64,000 nucleotides of DNA from Bacteroidetes bacterium UBA7674 (GTDB lineage Bacteria; Bacteroidota; Bacteroidia; Chitinophagales; Chitinophagaceae). Where the stretch lies: the NCBI GenBank assembly GCA_002483105.1, contig DLHG01000013.1, forward strand, positions 992,001 to 1,056,000. The letters are read 5' to 3'. Position numbers and translations under genes: made by a program. Under the pieces are notes generated by a model. The model worked only from the letters and a program-made list of their open reading frames with translations. It made no database searches and was not told the DNA's origin. Positions 43,697 to 52,475 of the stretch are shown here, one piece after another; positions within the stretch are counted from its first letter, which is position 1, and every line of letters starts with the position of its first letter.

Positions 43697-44748
43697 TATG
43701 CGAGCCTTTGAGCTTTACGTTCTTTTAATAACAGATATAAGAATACAGGCGCACCTATTATTCCTGTTATGATACTGATAGGCAATTCCGATGGAGCTTG
43801 TGCTACGCGGGAGAACAGGTCTGCATTTAATAGCAACACCGCACCAAACAAAGCGGATAACACCAGCAAGTAACGATGGTCGGGACCGGCGATGAGACGC
43901 ATAACATGCGGCACTATCAGCCCTATAAATACTATTACCCCTGCAACAGCTACGGATGAGCCCACACAAAGGGCCGTGAGAATAACAATGATGCGTTTTA
44001 CCTTCTCTGTATTTACACCTAAGTGGGCAGCACCGTTCTCTCCAAGAGCGAATGTATTGAGTTGCTTGGCAAAGAAAGGCAAGATGATAACAGGCAATAA
44101 TATGAATGGTATAAGCCCCACGACATTGTTCCATGTGGCACCACCGAGGCTACCTAATGACCAGAATACTATGCTGCGCAGTTGTGCTTCGTTGGCACTG
44201 TAGGTGAAGAAGCCGGTAAAGGCACTGGTGAGTGCATTGATGGCAATACCTGTCAGCAACATCATGCTGATGACTGTGCGGCCACTTACTTGCGACAACC
44301 TGTAAACGACTATAGCTGTAACCAGGGCGCCCAGGAAGGTTACGACAGCCAGCGCGTATACACCGAGCAACCCGGTGAGCGTAGCAGACATACTCACACC
44401 CACCACTATAAAAGCAACAGCGGCCAATGAAGCTCCTGATGAAATGCCTATGAGGCTGGGATCAGCAAGCGGGTTTCTGAACAAGCCCTGCATTGAGGCT
44501 CCTGAAATACCCAATCCTGCTCCTATTAGCACTGCTAACAGTACACGAGGTAGACGGATAGACATTAGTACAGATGCCTGTTGCTGTTCGTAAGCGATAT
44601 ACGTATTGAACCCGCAGGCATCCGCGATAATGCCCAGCGACTGCAAAGGTCTTATATAGACTGCCCCGATACCGATACTAAATATGAACGATATGATGAG
44701 CAGTACTATCATGATAATATATATGAGCTTAATTTTTCGCAAGCCCAT
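43696..44748 (-). CDS. hmuU: Haem ABC transporter permease (FecCD family)
   Basis: A 350-residue permease with about ten helices and the FecCD motifs RLPRVLLAVLIGAGLGISGASMQGLFRNPLADP (split over residues about 67-100) and GLIVPHVMRL. Length is usual for BtuC/HmuU. It overlaps the end of the binding-protein gene by 20 bases and touches hmuV, so T-U-V form one translational unit. Confidence 0.94.
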   Translation of the reverse strand: MGLRKIKLIYIIMIVLLIISFIFSIGIGAVYIRPLQSLGIIADACGFNTYIAYEQQQASVLMSIRLPRVLLAVLIGAGLGISGASMQGLFRNPLADPSLIGISSGASLAAVAFIVVGVSMSATLTGLLGVYALAVVTFLGALVTAIVVYRLSQVSGRTVISMMLLTGIAINALTSAFTGFFTYSANEAQLRSIVFWSLGSLGGATWNNVVGLIPFILLPVIILPFFAKQLNTFALGENGAAHLGVNTEKVKRIIVILTALCVGSSVAVAGVIVFIGLIVPHVMRLIAGPDHRYLLVLSALFGAVLLLNADLFSRVAQAPSELPISIITGIIGAPVFLYLLLKERKAQRLA

Positions 44749-45607
44749 TTAGTTTGTTTGATAATTCAGATACAGCCTTTCCCAGGCGGGGGCCAAAACC
44801 TGTGAGGAATTGGCCATCCATTTCTATGACATTCTTGCTTTTACCTGCGTTAGTTTCCTTTACACCAGGTATACCCAGCAAGCCGTCCATGCCGCCAAGA
44901 CTTTCCAGCCCTTTGTCGAACATGAGGATCACATCGGGGTTGGCAGCAACTAATGCTTCAGGCGTCAGCGGCTTAAACTCTTCGAATCCGGTGATGGCAT
45001 TTTGTCCGCCGGAGAGGTTAATAATACTGGCAGCAGCGGTATTATCACCACTCACCATCATAGTGCCAGTACCACGTGCATATATGAATAATACTTTAGG
45101 ACTTGTAGTTGGTTTTGTAACGACTGCCATGTCTTCATCAATGGCCTTATTGATAGCAACAGACTTATCTGCAACACCAAGTGAATCTGCCATTGACGTT
45201 ACTAATTTCTTTGTTCCCTCCACCGTAAGATCCAGGTCGAACAACAGTAAGCTGACCTTAGCTGTCCGGAGTTGTTCTATCAATTCGGGTTTTACCTGAC
45301 TGCGCAAACCGACTACCAATGTAGGTCTTTGCGAGAGTATCGCTTCAGGAGAAAGATTCCTGTTGTGACCAACTTTTGGTAAAGCTGCAATAGATTCAGG
45401 GTAATTACTGGTAACATCCACAGCTACGATCTTGTTTTCAAGACCGAGGGCTGAGAGTATCTCGGTGGTAGTGCCACTCAGGGATACAATCCTTGTTTTC
45501 TCGTTAATGAGACTTGCCTTCTCTTCCTGCTTTGCAGTATTCTTGCAAGAAAACAGGAAAACTGCGGCAAGAATGCTTAAATAGCTGAGTATTCTTCTAC
45601 GAATCAT
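44729..45607 (-). CDS. hmuT: Haem-binding periplasmic protein of the ABC importer
   Basis: A 292-residue class III substrate-binding lipoprotein: MIRRRILSYLSILAAVFLFSC (lipid Cys near 21), then a BtuF/HmuT-like bilobed fold with RIVSLSGTTTEILSALGLENKIVAVD, VGHNRNLSPEAILSQRPTLVVG and PEALVAANPDVILMF. The frame extends 39 codons upstream, but the signal peptide fixes ATG 45607. The last 20 bases overlap hmuU. Confidence 0.93.
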   Translation of the reverse strand: MIRRRILSYLSILAAVFLFSCKNTAKQEEKASLINEKTRIVSLSGTTTEILSALGLENKIVAVDVTSNYPESIAALPKVGHNRNLSPEAILSQRPTLVVGLRSQVKPELIEQLRTAKVSLLLFDLDLTVEGTKKLVTSMADSLGVADKSVAINKAIDEDMAVVTKPTTSPKVLFIYARGTGTMMVSGDNTAAASIINLSGGQNAITGFEEFKPLTPEALVAANPDVILMFDKGLESLGGMDGLLGIPGVKETNAGKSKNVIEMDGQFLTGFGPRLGKAVSELSNKLNGLAKN

Positions 45608-45686
45608 AAAATCTCTATTAAAGGCTACTCTCCCTACCCAAAAGGTGAAGGAGAGTAGCTGACTATTATTTGTTTGTAATCTGAAA

Positions 45687-46952
45687 TTATTGAACAGACA
45701 GTTTTGTTTGCATAGCACCTGCATCAGTCATCACATTGATGATGTAAGTACCAGCTGCCAGATTTTGTGTATTGATCACTTGTTGGTGTAACCCTTTTTG
45801 GTTGTCCATTTGAGTAGCTATTACTACACGGCCTGTCATATCCATTACCATCATTCTAGTAACTTTGTTGTTGCTGTTCAGGTTGTAAGCTACTGTAGCG
45901 TTACCACCACTAGCAGGGTTAGGATATACGGCAAGGCTTGCTTCATTTTTGCCGGATACATTTTGTACACTTGCAGTAGCCAGCTTCTCCTTAGTAAACC
46001 TGAAAGAACCGGCAGAGCTACCTATGAAACCGGTGAATACTACTTTCCAGATATCACCATTCAGTGCTTTTATGAAATACAGCGTAGAGTCTGCCATATC
46101 ATAAGTAAAAGATTGGTTCAGTACTTTCCAGTCGTAACCAATAGTGTTGATGTAAGGGCCTGTCTGGTGCGCCAGGAAGTCGTTGTAAGTAGTTTCTTCC
46201 TGTAATGTTACTTTTACGGCTTCCACGTCTACGTTATGCAACAGACCTGTAACCTGGTATCCCATGGCGTTATCCCAGTATTGAGTGAATAACACATCCC
46301 AATTCTCATTGCCCGGCTCCCTATCTATTTCTACTTTATTTTCTACATCGTAGTAGAAGAAATTCCTGTCCACATAGTTATTGATAAACAGTGTATCTGT
46401 AGTCATATCTGAATTATCCATGTTAGCAAACGTGAAGAGGTAATACTTCGCAGCACTGTTAGGATCAAGAGTGATGTACATCTTCTTGAAAGTTGTTCCG
46501 TATTTCAGAACAAATATCCTGTTGGCCTCTATTATGTGCGTACCAGTATTGTAAGAACCAAAACCATAGTCCATGCCTATGTCCGGAGTAGTTGGTACAT
46601 TGAATGCGCCATAAGACCATAAAGTATCTGTGTTGCGTAGTTGAGGCCAGTTAGCTGTATCAAGTGTAGTAGTCGTCGCGAAATCAGCAGGAAGGGCGCC
46701 AATCACTTCATACAGGGAAGCAACTTTATGATTAATGTGTATCGCCGTAGTGAGCGGAGAAGACATTGCGGCCGTAGCAGCAAAAGCAATATGCCAGTTT
46801 GTAGCAGAAGCAGAGTCAACCTCATCATCTTCCAGGCTATACCATTTATTTTGAGCGTATTGCGGACCCATGTTTACAGTATCGGCAATAACCTGGGCTT
46901 GTGTAGCCGCAGCTGACATCAAAAACATTGAACCAAGTAATAGTTTTTTCAT
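45687..46952 (-). CDS. HmuY-like domain protein with T9SS sorting signal
   Basis: A 421-residue secreted protein: signal peptide MKKLLLGSMFLMSAAATQAQ, a HmuY-like region at about 25-320 (WYSLEDDEVDSASATNWHIAF, NWDVLFTQYWDNAMGYQVTG, IGYDWKVLN, WKVVFTGFIG), then a type A T9SS domain at about 340-421 (VYPNPASGG, AAGTYIINV). It begins the haem operon. Unlike the lipid-anchored HmuY relative at the operon's other end, this copy should be exported and attached through the T9SS. Confidence 0.85.
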   Translation of the reverse strand: MKKLLLGSMFLMSAAATQAQVIADTVNMGPQYAQNKWYSLEDDEVDSASATNWHIAFAATAAMSSPLTTAIHINHKVASLYEVIGALPADFATTTTLDTANWPQLRNTDTLWSYGAFNVPTTPDIGMDYGFGSYNTGTHIIEANRIFVLKYGTTFKKMYITLDPNSAAKYYLFTFANMDNSDMTTDTLFINNYVDRNFFYYDVENKVEIDREPGNENWDVLFTQYWDNAMGYQVTGLLHNVDVEAVKVTLQEETTYNDFLAHQTGPYINTIGYDWKVLNQSFTYDMADSTLYFIKALNGDIWKVVFTGFIGSSAGSFRFTKEKLATASVQNVSGKNEASLAVYPNPASGGNATVAYNLNSNNKVTRMMVMDMTGRVVIATQMDNQKGLHQQVINTQNLAAGTYIINVMTDAGAMQTKLSVQ

Positions 46953-46991
46953 TTTTATATATTTAGTTTTTAGAACTCCGCTTTATTAGGA

Positions 46992-47174
46992 GGTGGCCTA
47001 CCCCGTATAAGTTGTGTTCCGGTACTCTTGCTCCCGACCGGATACAACCCCGCTTACGCGACGGGGGTGGCACACCTTTACCTTAACCACCAACGGAAAA
47101 GACTGCATCAATACAGAAACGCACTGACATACTCTTTACCGTTCCGCAGCGCATGAGCATACGCACTACAGTGG
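46992..47174 (-). ncRNA. Structured leader RNA candidate of the haem operon
   Basis: Several nested stems precede the first gene. TCCGGT (47018-47023) pairs with ACCGGA (47037-47042). GTTGT pairs with ACAAC outside it, CCCCGT (47001) with ACGGGG (47061), and GGTGGCC (46992) with GGC-A-CACC (47069). A second domain has an 11-bp stem with one mismatch (47092-47102 with 47133-47143). Two inner hairpins pair fully only as G.U on the minus strand, which is the operon's sense strand. It fits no riboswitch I can recognise. Confidence 0.5.
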
Positions 47175-47292
47175 CTTACTGATAACTATACTATTATTGG
47201 GGGGAGCAAGAATTGATGGCACAAAGAAAGCCACCTGAAAGGGAAAAGGTTTTTATAATCGGGAAAAAAAGATGACAGAAACGGGAAAACGA

Positions 47293-48108
47293 TTAAAACA
47301 ATGATGCTTGTTGCATTTTAGTGACAATAACATCAGGCTGATCATTACTGTTTATATAATATAAACCAGATTCCTCGTAACGTGAAGCCACAATCACTTT
47401 TACATCCCCCGCGTGGGGCGTAAACAGTTGAAGTGCCAACTCAGGATCGTTATTGTCTTTAGATAGATGTGAGAGGAACAAGTGGCTCATAAATGAAGGT
47501 CTATGCGCGAGGAATAATTCCAAGGCCTGGGCATTAGAAAGGTGTCCGTGTCCTCCTCTTATCCTGTTCTTAAGGTGATAAGGGTATCGGCCTGTATCGA
47601 GCATGGTCGCATCGTAGTTGGCTTCAAGGAAACAGGCATGGCATTGTTGAAAGTGCTCAATCACATTGGCACAATTAATACCTATATCTGTGAACACCCC
47701 GATGTTAGTACCATTATGAGACAGGACAAAGCTATGAGGGTCGATCGCATCGTGGAACTTAGGAAAAGGCGTAACTGAAATATCTCCGATAAATATGGGT
47801 TGACCTGGCATAAATGGTATTGCGAGGCTCTTATCTAAGCGTGGTACGTAGCGCAACGTCTTTTCGGTAACATATACGGGAATACTGAACTTGCGGGAAA
47901 TGACATCTACCCCGCGAATGTGGTCACCATGCTCATGTGAGATAAATATGGCTTTGACACGTTCCATTGTAAGCCCGAGCCTGCGCATACGTTTTTCTGT
48001 TTCCCGGCAGGAAAGGCCTACATCTATCAACACAGCCTCCTGCTCATTGCCTATATAATAGCAATTACCATTACTTCCGGAATTTAGAGAGGCAACCTTG
48101 AGCGACAT
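47293..48108 (-). CDS. MBL-fold metallo-hydrolase (YycJ-like)
   Basis: A 271-residue metallo-beta-lactamase-fold protein. The metal motif SHEHGDHIRG is near 55-64, with further ligands in GVFTDIG, EANYD and SHLSKDNND. The N-terminus MSLKVASLNSGSNGNCYYI is typical of YycJ/WalJ, proposed to act as a 5'-3' nuclease in cell-wall or DNA-repair regulation. A -7 box TACTTTTG lies only 5 bases before the ATG, implying a leaderless message. Confidence 0.9.
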   Translation of the reverse strand: MSLKVASLNSGSNGNCYYIGNEQEAVLIDVGLSCRETEKRMRRLGLTMERVKAIFISHEHGDHIRGVDVISRKFSIPVYVTEKTLRYVPRLDKSLAIPFMPGQPIFIGDISVTPFPKFHDAIDPHSFVLSHNGTNIGVFTDIGINCANVIEHFQQCHACFLEANYDATMLDTGRYPYHLKNRIRGGHGHLSNAQALELFLAHRPSFMSHLFLSHLSKDNNDPELALQLFTPHAGDVKVIVASRYEESGLYYINSNDQPDVIVTKMQQASLF

Positions 48109-48112
48109 GATG

Positions 48113-48120
48113 CAAAAGTA
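48113..48120 (-). promoter_or_regulatory. -7 box TACTTTTG of the MBL gene
   Basis: Perfect TAnnTTTG match immediately upstream of ATG 48108. The transcript should start at or next to the start codon. Confidence 0.45.
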
Positions 48121-48181
48121 AATGGTTTTGAACCAGGATTTGTCGTATTAATGGATTCGCCGGGCTGATTGTGGATATGTT

Positions 48182-48589
48182 TTATTCTAAATGAGTAGCT
48201 GATAGTTCAGCTTTGAGAGCGGCGATGCCTTTCTCGAAGTTTTTCCTGATATCAGCAAAATAGCACTCCATTTTATCGCTTACTTTTTTGCTATATGTGG
48301 ACGACCACATACCTATGTTTATTATAATAGGAAGGAGGTCAATTCCCTTTTGCGTGAGGCTATAGACGATCTTTTGCTTGTGTTCGGGATCCTTTTGCTT
48401 TTTGATGATCTTTTGCTTTTCAAGAAGTGCGAGCCTGTCGGCCAAGACTGTTGTGGAAATACCCTCATTGGAGCTGAGAAATTCATTGTAATATCGCTTG
48501 CCGAAGAACATGAGGTCACGGATGATAAGTAAAGTCCACTTATCACCAAATATTTCCAGACCGTAGTTGAGCGGGCAATCAGAACGCAT
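48182..48589 (-). CDS. HxlR-family transcriptional regulator
   Basis: A 135-residue winged-helix regulator. The N-terminus SDCPLNYGLEIFGDKWTLLIIRDLMFFGKRYYNEF and the recognition part STTVLADRLALLEKQKII are hallmarks of HxlR, with the single conserved Cys near residue 5. Family members sense electrophiles or redox changes. It is divergent from fabF, 75 bases apart; whether it controls fabF is unknown. Confidence 0.92.
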   Translation of the reverse strand: MRSDCPLNYGLEIFGDKWTLLIIRDLMFFGKRYYNEFLSSNEGISTTVLADRLALLEKQKIIKKQKDPEHKQKIVYSLTQKGIDLLPIIINIGMWSSTYSKKVSDKMECYFADIRKNFEKGIAALKAELSATHLE

Positions 48590-48632
48590 GAATATATTTT
48601 ACAACCACTTGCAAATATAAAGTGGTTTTTCG

Positions 48633-48640
48633 TAATTTTG
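48633..48640 (+). promoter_or_regulatory. -7 box TAATTTTG of fabF
   Basis: Perfect TAnnTTTG match 24 bases before ATG 48665. It covers the TTG at 48638, ruling that out as start. Confidence 0.5.
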
Positions 48641-48664
48641 TCATTCCTTAATAAAAAGGCAATA

Positions 48665-49912
48665 ATGAAACGAGTAGTAATTACCGGCATGGGTGTTATC
48701 AGCCCATTAGGAAATGACGTAGCCACCTTCTGGGACAACCTGAAGAATGGTAAAAGCAGTACATCTAAGATCACGAGATTTGATGCCAGCCAATTCAGGA
48801 CGCAAATAGCCAGCGAAGTAAAGGACTTTGACCCTGAAAGTTTCCTGGACCGGGCAGAAATAAAACGTACAGACCTGTTCACACAGTATGCGCTTGGTGC
48901 AGCCAAGCAAGCGATAGAAGATTCTAAACTCGATATCCCATCCATGGATCCGTTTGATATAGGAGTGATATGGGGTTCAGGACAAGGCGGACAGGCCACC
49001 TTTGAAGAACAAGTGACGGAATATGTTGAGGGGGGCTCTAAGCCGAGGTTCAGCCCGTTCTTCGTGCCAAAGATGATTGTGAACATGGCATCGGGTATGA
49101 TCTCGATAAAGTACAGGCTGATGGGTATCAACTATACTACGGTTTCTGCCTGCTCTACATCTAACACAGCCATTATGGATGCGCTGAACTATATCCGTTG
49201 GGGTAAAGCCAAAGTAATAGTTACCGGAGGATCAGAAGCACCGATTACACCTGCATCTGTTGGTGGATTCAGCGCGATGAAAGCCATGTCAACACAAAAC
49301 GATAGTCCTGAGACCGCCTGTCGCCCATTCGATGTAAATCGTGATGGTTTTATTATGGGTGAAGGTGCAGGTGCATTGGTACTGGAAGAATACGAACACG
49401 CAGTGGCACGTGGTGCTACCATATACGCAGAAGTAGCCGGTGCCGCAATGACAGCTGATGCTTACCACATGACATCCACTCATCCTGAAGGCCTGGGTGC
49501 GAGCCATGCGATGAAGTCGGCACTGAAAGACGCCGGGTTAACGCCGGATGATGTGGATTATCTGAATGCACACGCTACTTCTACACCTGTGGGAGATGTG
49601 AGCGAGATAAAAGCCATCATCAATGTATTTGGCGATAAGCCGGACAGGCTTCATGTGAGCGCTACAAAGTCTATGACAGGGCACTTGCTGGGTGCAGCCG
49701 GAGCGGTGGAAGCAATCGCTTCTGTAATGAGTATCAGGGATTCTATTATTCCTCCGACCATAAATATCACAGAGCCAGACCCTGCATTACCGGAAGGCTT
49801 GAAAATAGTAATGAATAAAGCGCTGGAGAAAAATGTGGATGTAGCGATGAGTAATACTTTCGGCTTTGGCGGGCACAACGGGATAGTGGTGTTCAAGAAA
49901 GTCAGCAGTTAA
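48665..49912 (+). CDS. fabF: Beta-ketoacyl-ACP synthase II
   Basis: A 415-residue condensing enzyme of fatty acid synthesis. The Cys-His-His triad is visible: Cys in VSACSTSNTA near 165, His in NAHATSTPVGD near 305 and His in KSMTGHLLGAAGA near 342. It begins KRVVITGMGVISPLG. ATG 48665 is preferred to an upstream TTG that lies within the promoter. No acpP is adjacent, so this may be a second or stand-alone copy. Confidence 0.95.
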   Translation: MKRVVITGMGVISPLGNDVATFWDNLKNGKSSTSKITRFDASQFRTQIASEVKDFDPESFLDRAEIKRTDLFTQYALGAAKQAIEDSKLDIPSMDPFDIGVIWGSGQGGQATFEEQVTEYVEGGSKPRFSPFFVPKMIVNMASGMISIKYRLMGINYTTVSACSTSNTAIMDALNYIRWGKAKVIVTGGSEAPITPASVGGFSAMKAMSTQNDSPETACRPFDVNRDGFIMGEGAGALVLEEYEHAVARGATIYAEVAGAAMTADAYHMTSTHPEGLGASHAMKSALKDAGLTPDDVDYLNAHATSTPVGDVSEIKAIINVFGDKPDRLHVSATKSMTGHLLGAAGAVEAIASVMSIRDSIIPPTINITEPDPALPEGLKIVMNKALEKNVDVAMSNTFGFGGHNGIVVFKKVSS

Positions 49913-49920
49913 CAATTATC

Positions 49921-49973
49921 AGTTTGCAGTTTCCTATTAGTGGCTGATAATTGCCAACTGGAAACTGCAAACT
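49921..49973. terminator. Long hairpin between convergent fabF and SugE-like genes
   Basis: Perfect 14-bp arms AGTTTGCAGTTTCC and GGAAACTGCAAACT around a 25-base loop with an inner TGGC/GCCA stem. It starts 8 bases after the fabF stop. No T-run follows, so termination is inferred from position. Confidence 0.5.
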
Positions 49974-49974
49974 A

Positions 49975-50301
49975 TCAATGAGATACTGTCTTTAAGCCTA
50001 CTATAGAACCAACTAATGTGACAATGAAAAACAAACGCCAGAAATCAGCGGGCTCTTTGAAAAATATTATTCCGATCAATACTGTTCCTACCGCCCCTAC
50101 CCCGGTCCATACAGCATAAGCTGTACCTATGGGTAATGATTGTGTTGCTTTGATGAGCAGTAGCATACTTATGGTCAGGCAAACCAGGAAACCGGCATAC
50201 CACATTGCAGCAACAGAGCCGGATGTTTCTTTTGCTTTGCCTAAACAAGCAGCAAATCCGACTTCGAACAAGCCTGCAATAATGAGTATTAACCAATTCA
50301 T
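49975..50301 (-). CDS. SMR-family exporter, SugE/Gdx-like
   Basis: A 108-residue four-helix small multidrug resistance protein. MNWLILIIAGLFEVGFAACLGKAKE has the conserved Glu 13 that binds cations, and LPIGTAYAVWTGVGAVG is the SMR helix 3 motif. SugE-type proteins of this length export guanidinium; the EV-G-F pattern is closer to Gdx than to EmrE, but both are possible. The frame extends 13 codons upstream; ATG 50301 matches the family start. Confidence 0.9.
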   Translation of the reverse strand: MNWLILIIAGLFEVGFAACLGKAKETSGSVAAMWYAGFLVCLTISMLLLIKATQSLPIGTAYAVWTGVGAVGTVLIGIIFFKEPADFWRLFFIVTLVGSIVGLKTVSH

Positions 50302-50426
50302 AATATTACCTTTTAATTGAAGGTCAAATATCGCAAACATTGGGGTAAATATTTTTCTTTATATTTACTGTGATTATATATCCTCTCACCATATTTAATC
50401 ACTCAATCAATTATAATCGGAGTAAA

Positions 50427-51683
50427 ATGAGATTACTATTAAGTATTGCGGCTATAAGTATGCTTGCCACAAATGTACATGCACAACAAGCACCCGCTAT
50501 GTGTCGCAATTCGGAAATGATGGAACAATACTACAATGCCCATCCTGAAGCTGTAAGCGAACAAGAGACTGACCAACAATTTGCAGCCAATCAATTACTG
50601 GCACGAACAATGTCGAAAAGTACGGCAGTTGACACGTACAGAGTAGCAGTAGTATTTCATGTGTACGGCACCGTTCAGAATGGTAAGACAGTAAGTGACA
50701 ACCTGATAATAGGCGCTGTAGCAAAGTTAAACCAGGATTTTCATGGCCTGAACAACGATTACAATACAGTACACTCACAGTATCTTGCACTTCGCAGCCC
50801 AAAGAACATCAAATTCTACCTTGCCAAGAAGGACCCCAACGGAAATAACACCACCGGTATCATATACCACCCTGTTGCAAACGGATTCGGCAATGGTAAT
50901 GGATATGACGCCCTGATACAAGCCGATGCATGGAACAACAAAAAGTATATAAATGTGTATGTGCAGGCGGAACTCTATGATGATGGTGTTACCAACAACT
51001 CCGGTGTAGCATGGTTCCCTAGTACAAATATGACGAATAATAATCTGGCAAGGATCGTTTATAACGGAGCTTACATACACACCAATACAAATCCTGAATT
51101 TGCTTCTACCATGACGCATGAGTTCGGACATTTCTTCAATCTGTTGCACACTTTTGAAGGCGGCTGCACAGCACCAAATGACAGGGTTGCCGATACTCCA
51201 CCTTGCACTACAGGACAAGGCTGCCACACTACGTCCACATCAAATGCCCCACTAAACTGTAACAGCCAATTGATAAACGCGGAGAATTACATGGACTACA
51301 ATACCAATTGCTATAAAATGTTCACCAAAGGACAGGAAAAGAGAATGGATACGGCATTGTATTTCCCTTCAAGGATAACACTGTGGCAGGACACCACCAA
51401 TATTTCTACAGGTATCTATACACCTACAAATATTGCTTCTGCAACCATGGGCAGTGATCTGAACATCTACCCTAACCCATCGAACGGATCGGTAATGGTG
51501 GAAATGGCTTCGAACAAAACCTTTAATGTAGAAATTGTAAATGCTTTGAGACAGGTTGTTTATCAACAAAAGTCGGTGAAGGGTAAAAAAGTTATAGATC
51601 TTGGTGATAAAACAAAAGGAATGTATTTCGTATTTGTGACGGATGAAACCGGGATAAGCAAAACGAAACTAATGATACAGTAG
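50427..51683 (+). CDS. Secreted M43-like zinc metalloprotease with T9SS signal
   Basis: A 418-residue protein: signal peptide MRLLLSIAAISMLATNVHAQ, pappalysin-type M43 catalytic domain with zinc motif HEFGHFFNLLH near 229-239 and the Met-turn block NYMDYN near 290, several Cys pairs, and a type A T9SS domain at about 345-418 (IYPNPSNGS, KGMYFVFV, KLMIQ). It should be exported to the surface or medium and may degrade host or environmental protein. Start at ATG 50427 by signal peptide. Confidence 0.92.
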   Translation: MRLLLSIAAISMLATNVHAQQAPAMCRNSEMMEQYYNAHPEAVSEQETDQQFAANQLLARTMSKSTAVDTYRVAVVFHVYGTVQNGKTVSDNLIIGAVAKLNQDFHGLNNDYNTVHSQYLALRSPKNIKFYLAKKDPNGNNTTGIIYHPVANGFGNGNGYDALIQADAWNNKKYINVYVQAELYDDGVTNNSGVAWFPSTNMTNNNLARIVYNGAYIHTNTNPEFASTMTHEFGHFFNLLHTFEGGCTAPNDRVADTPPCTTGQGCHTTSTSNAPLNCNSQLINAENYMDYNTNCYKMFTKGQEKRMDTALYFPSRITLWQDTTNISTGIYTPTNIASATMGSDLNIYPNPSNGSVMVEMASNKTFNVEIVNALRQVVYQQKSVKGKKVIDLGDKTKGMYFVFVTDETGISKTKLMIQ

Positions 51684-51700
51684 GCTGAAAGTCTGCATAT

Positions 51701-51740
51701 GCAAAAGGGCTTACAAGTTTTTTGTAAGCCCTTTTGCATT
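51701..51740. terminator. Terminator after the metalloprotease gene
   Basis: TGCAAAAGGGCTTACAA and TTGTAAGCCCTTTTGCA, an almost perfect stem. The core GGGCTTACAA stem recurs at 56833-56865. Confidence 0.85.
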
Positions 51741-51758
51741 TTTGAAAATCAGCTATCA

Positions 51759-52433
51759 TCAGGCATTCATGACATCGTTTTCCATATCAAACAACTTATG
51801 TTTCATCGCGAACATAACCAACCCCGATTTTGATTTGATGCTGAATTTCTCAAACAAAGATTCTCTATAATTGTCCAGCGTTCTTCTGTGCACATTCATA
51901 ATGCCGGCCATTTGTTCGTAAGTATATTCTTCATCGTGACAGACCAAACGTAAAAATTCAAGCTCTTTATCTGTAATACGCTCTAGTAGTGATTTAGCAT
52001 GGTTTTTCGTATTCTTTCCGGAACCATGGATCATTTGATTGAGTATATCATTGTGATAATATCCGAAATTAATAATGTCCTCAATGGCCTTCTTTAACTC
52101 AGAGGATGGAGACTGTTTTTGTAAATAGCCCCTTATACCATCCTTGAATAGCTGGGCCACCCAATCGTCAGAACTTTCCATTGTCACTATCAATATCTTT
52201 ATTTCTGTATTCAGTTCTTTTAACCTTTTTACGACTTGAGAGCCATTCATTTGCGGCATACTGAGATCAAGTATTAAAAGATCTGCTTCCAGGGGGTAAG
52301 CATTAAGAAATTCCTTTCCGGAGGAAAACTCATATTCTACTTTATAAGGTCCGGCATTCTCTATCAATTCCTTGAATGCGGTTCTGACCATTTCGTGGTC
52401 GTCAACTAATATGATCTTGTAAGGGAGTGACAT
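51759..52433 (-). CDS. NarL/LuxR-type response regulator
   Basis: A 224-residue regulator: receiver domain with acidic pair Asp 11-12, phosphoacceptor Asp 56 (LLILDLSMP), Thr in VTMESS and Lys near 107. The C-terminal HTH (about 160-215: ITDKELEFLRLVCHDEEYTYEQMA, RRTLDNYRESLFEKF) is LuxR-like. It lies 42 bases after the histidine kinase gene, its likely partner. The frame opens 14 codons earlier, but MSLPYKIILVDDHE fits the family. Confidence 0.92.
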   Translation of the reverse strand: MSLPYKIILVDDHEMVRTAFKELIENAGPYKVEYEFSSGKEFLNAYPLEADLLILDLSMPQMNGSQVVKRLKELNTEIKILIVTMESSDDWVAQLFKDGIRGYLQKQSPSSELKKAIEDIINFGYYHNDILNQMIHGSGKNTKNHAKSLLERITDKELEFLRLVCHDEEYTYEQMAGIMNVHRRTLDNYRESLFEKFSIKSKSGLVMFAMKHKLFDMENDVMNA

Positions 52434-52475
52434 AGTGGGATTTTTCTTTAAAATAATGCAATAATGACAATACAC

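Noticed and set aside
39785..46952. Cobalamin (Btu) uptake operon
   Set aside because: The binding protein, permease and ATPase could be Btu-like, but the HemS/ChuS-type gene and two HmuY-like genes in the same operon favour haem.
46992..47078. Signal recognition particle RNA (4.5S-like) hairpin
   Set aside because: The stem tip lacks the conserved GGTCAGG...GGAAGGAAGCAGCC arrangement.
46992..47174. Cobalamin riboswitch before the HmuY/TonB operon
   Set aside because: GCCACTG and AACGGTAA strings typical of it occur on the minus strand, but in the wrong order, and no B12 box (AGTCAGGAGACCTGCC-like) is present. The operon also carries hmuS, pointing to haem.
48322..49131. 269-residue minus-strand frame
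   Set aside because: Antisense to the conserved fabF and HxlR coding regions; composition is typical of a shadow frame.
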